A stretch of DNA of 64,000 bases from the NCBI GenBank assembly GCA_020635955.1, contig JACJYW010000014.1:1-64000 (forward strand), given 5' to 3'. The notes under the pieces are model-generated. The model saw only the letters and a list, made by a program, of their open reading frames with translations. It was not told the origin of the DNA and ran no database searches. This DNA comes from Crocinitomicaceae bacterium. Its GTDB lineage: Bacteria; Bacteroidota; Bacteroidia; Flavobacteriales_D; Crocinitomicaceae. This document shows, piece by piece, positions 64,000 through 64,000 of the stretch. Within the stretch, counting starts at the first letter, position 1, and each line of letters starts with the position of its first letter. A program made the translations under genes and the position numbers.

Positions 64000-64000
64000 T

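Overview
The window is a low-GC stretch of a Bacteroidota chromosome, most probably a marine member of the Flavobacteriales. The evidence is the gliding-motility ATPase GldA, two secreted enzymes with C-terminal type IX secretion sorting domains (a CocE/NonD-type hydrolase and an M14 carboxypeptidase), a TonB-dependent receptor with an N-terminal carboxypeptidase-like domain, many short lipoproteins, families typical of the phylum (DUF3667, DUF4837, TPR-SpoIIE phosphatases), a flavobacterial-looking DnaG that has lost most zinc ligands, and promoters matching the Bacteroidota -7 consensus TAnnTTTG. No rRNA, tRNA, CRISPR array, transposase, prophage or recognisable defence system was seen.

Layout. 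0-3 kb (minus): short tandem repeats, mannose-1-phosphate guanylyltransferase, a four-helix-bundle gene bracketed by inverted AAATTCCAAA-type repeats, a SprT-like protease and a membrane-anchored protein. 3-12 kb (plus): dnaG, an MscS channel, an FMN/Fe-S glutamate-synthase-like protein, an aquaporin with an altered second NPA box, and polA, meeting a flavodoxin gene head-on. 12-20 kb: a large inverted repeat, a membrane metallophosphoesterase, a TPR-SpoIIE phosphatase followed by two fossil copies of its own 3' end, and a secreted hydrolase. 20-30 kb: a three-gene envelope operon with a metalloprotease-like lipoprotein, recJ, a DUF3667 protein, imidazolonepropionase, a second copy of the inverted repeat, gldA and a lipoprotein. 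30-34.5 kb (minus): aldehyde dehydrogenase, tail-specific protease and a LIC11966-like secreted protein as one tight operon. 34.5-46 kb: tatA-gatA-lytic transglycosylase-DUF4837, a GH3-family enzyme, a 38-residue membrane peptide and the M14 peptidase.

46-57.5 kb is the most coherent accessory block and looks like a phosphate-responsive (Pho-like) locus. It holds two paralogous PhoB-type response regulators without a kinase, a TonB-dependent receptor paired with a beta-helix surface lipoprotein (not SusD-like), a CHR-family oxyanion transporter, a phosphate-selective-porin-like (OprO/P) protein and a Na/Pi cotransporter carrying an N-terminal extracytoplasmic domain and a PhoU-like tail. Two intergenic regions here carry TTAA-containing motifs repeated at about 11 bp, the geometry expected of PhoB-family operators; one lies where a -33 box would be. 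This is an inference from family identity and spacing.

57.5-64 kb: CtpA-type protease, dCMP deaminase, a small lipoprotein, rsgA (probably starting at a rare CTG), dtd, a family 9 glycosyltransferase, a lipoprotein, an acyl-CoA thioesterase and the 3' end of an unidentified gene.

Genes are densely packed: stop/start overlaps (TAATG, ATGA, TAGTG) and convergent genes sharing a few bases are frequent, and GTG starts are common. Several starts were moved downstream to the ATG that begins a signal peptide or conserved N-terminus.
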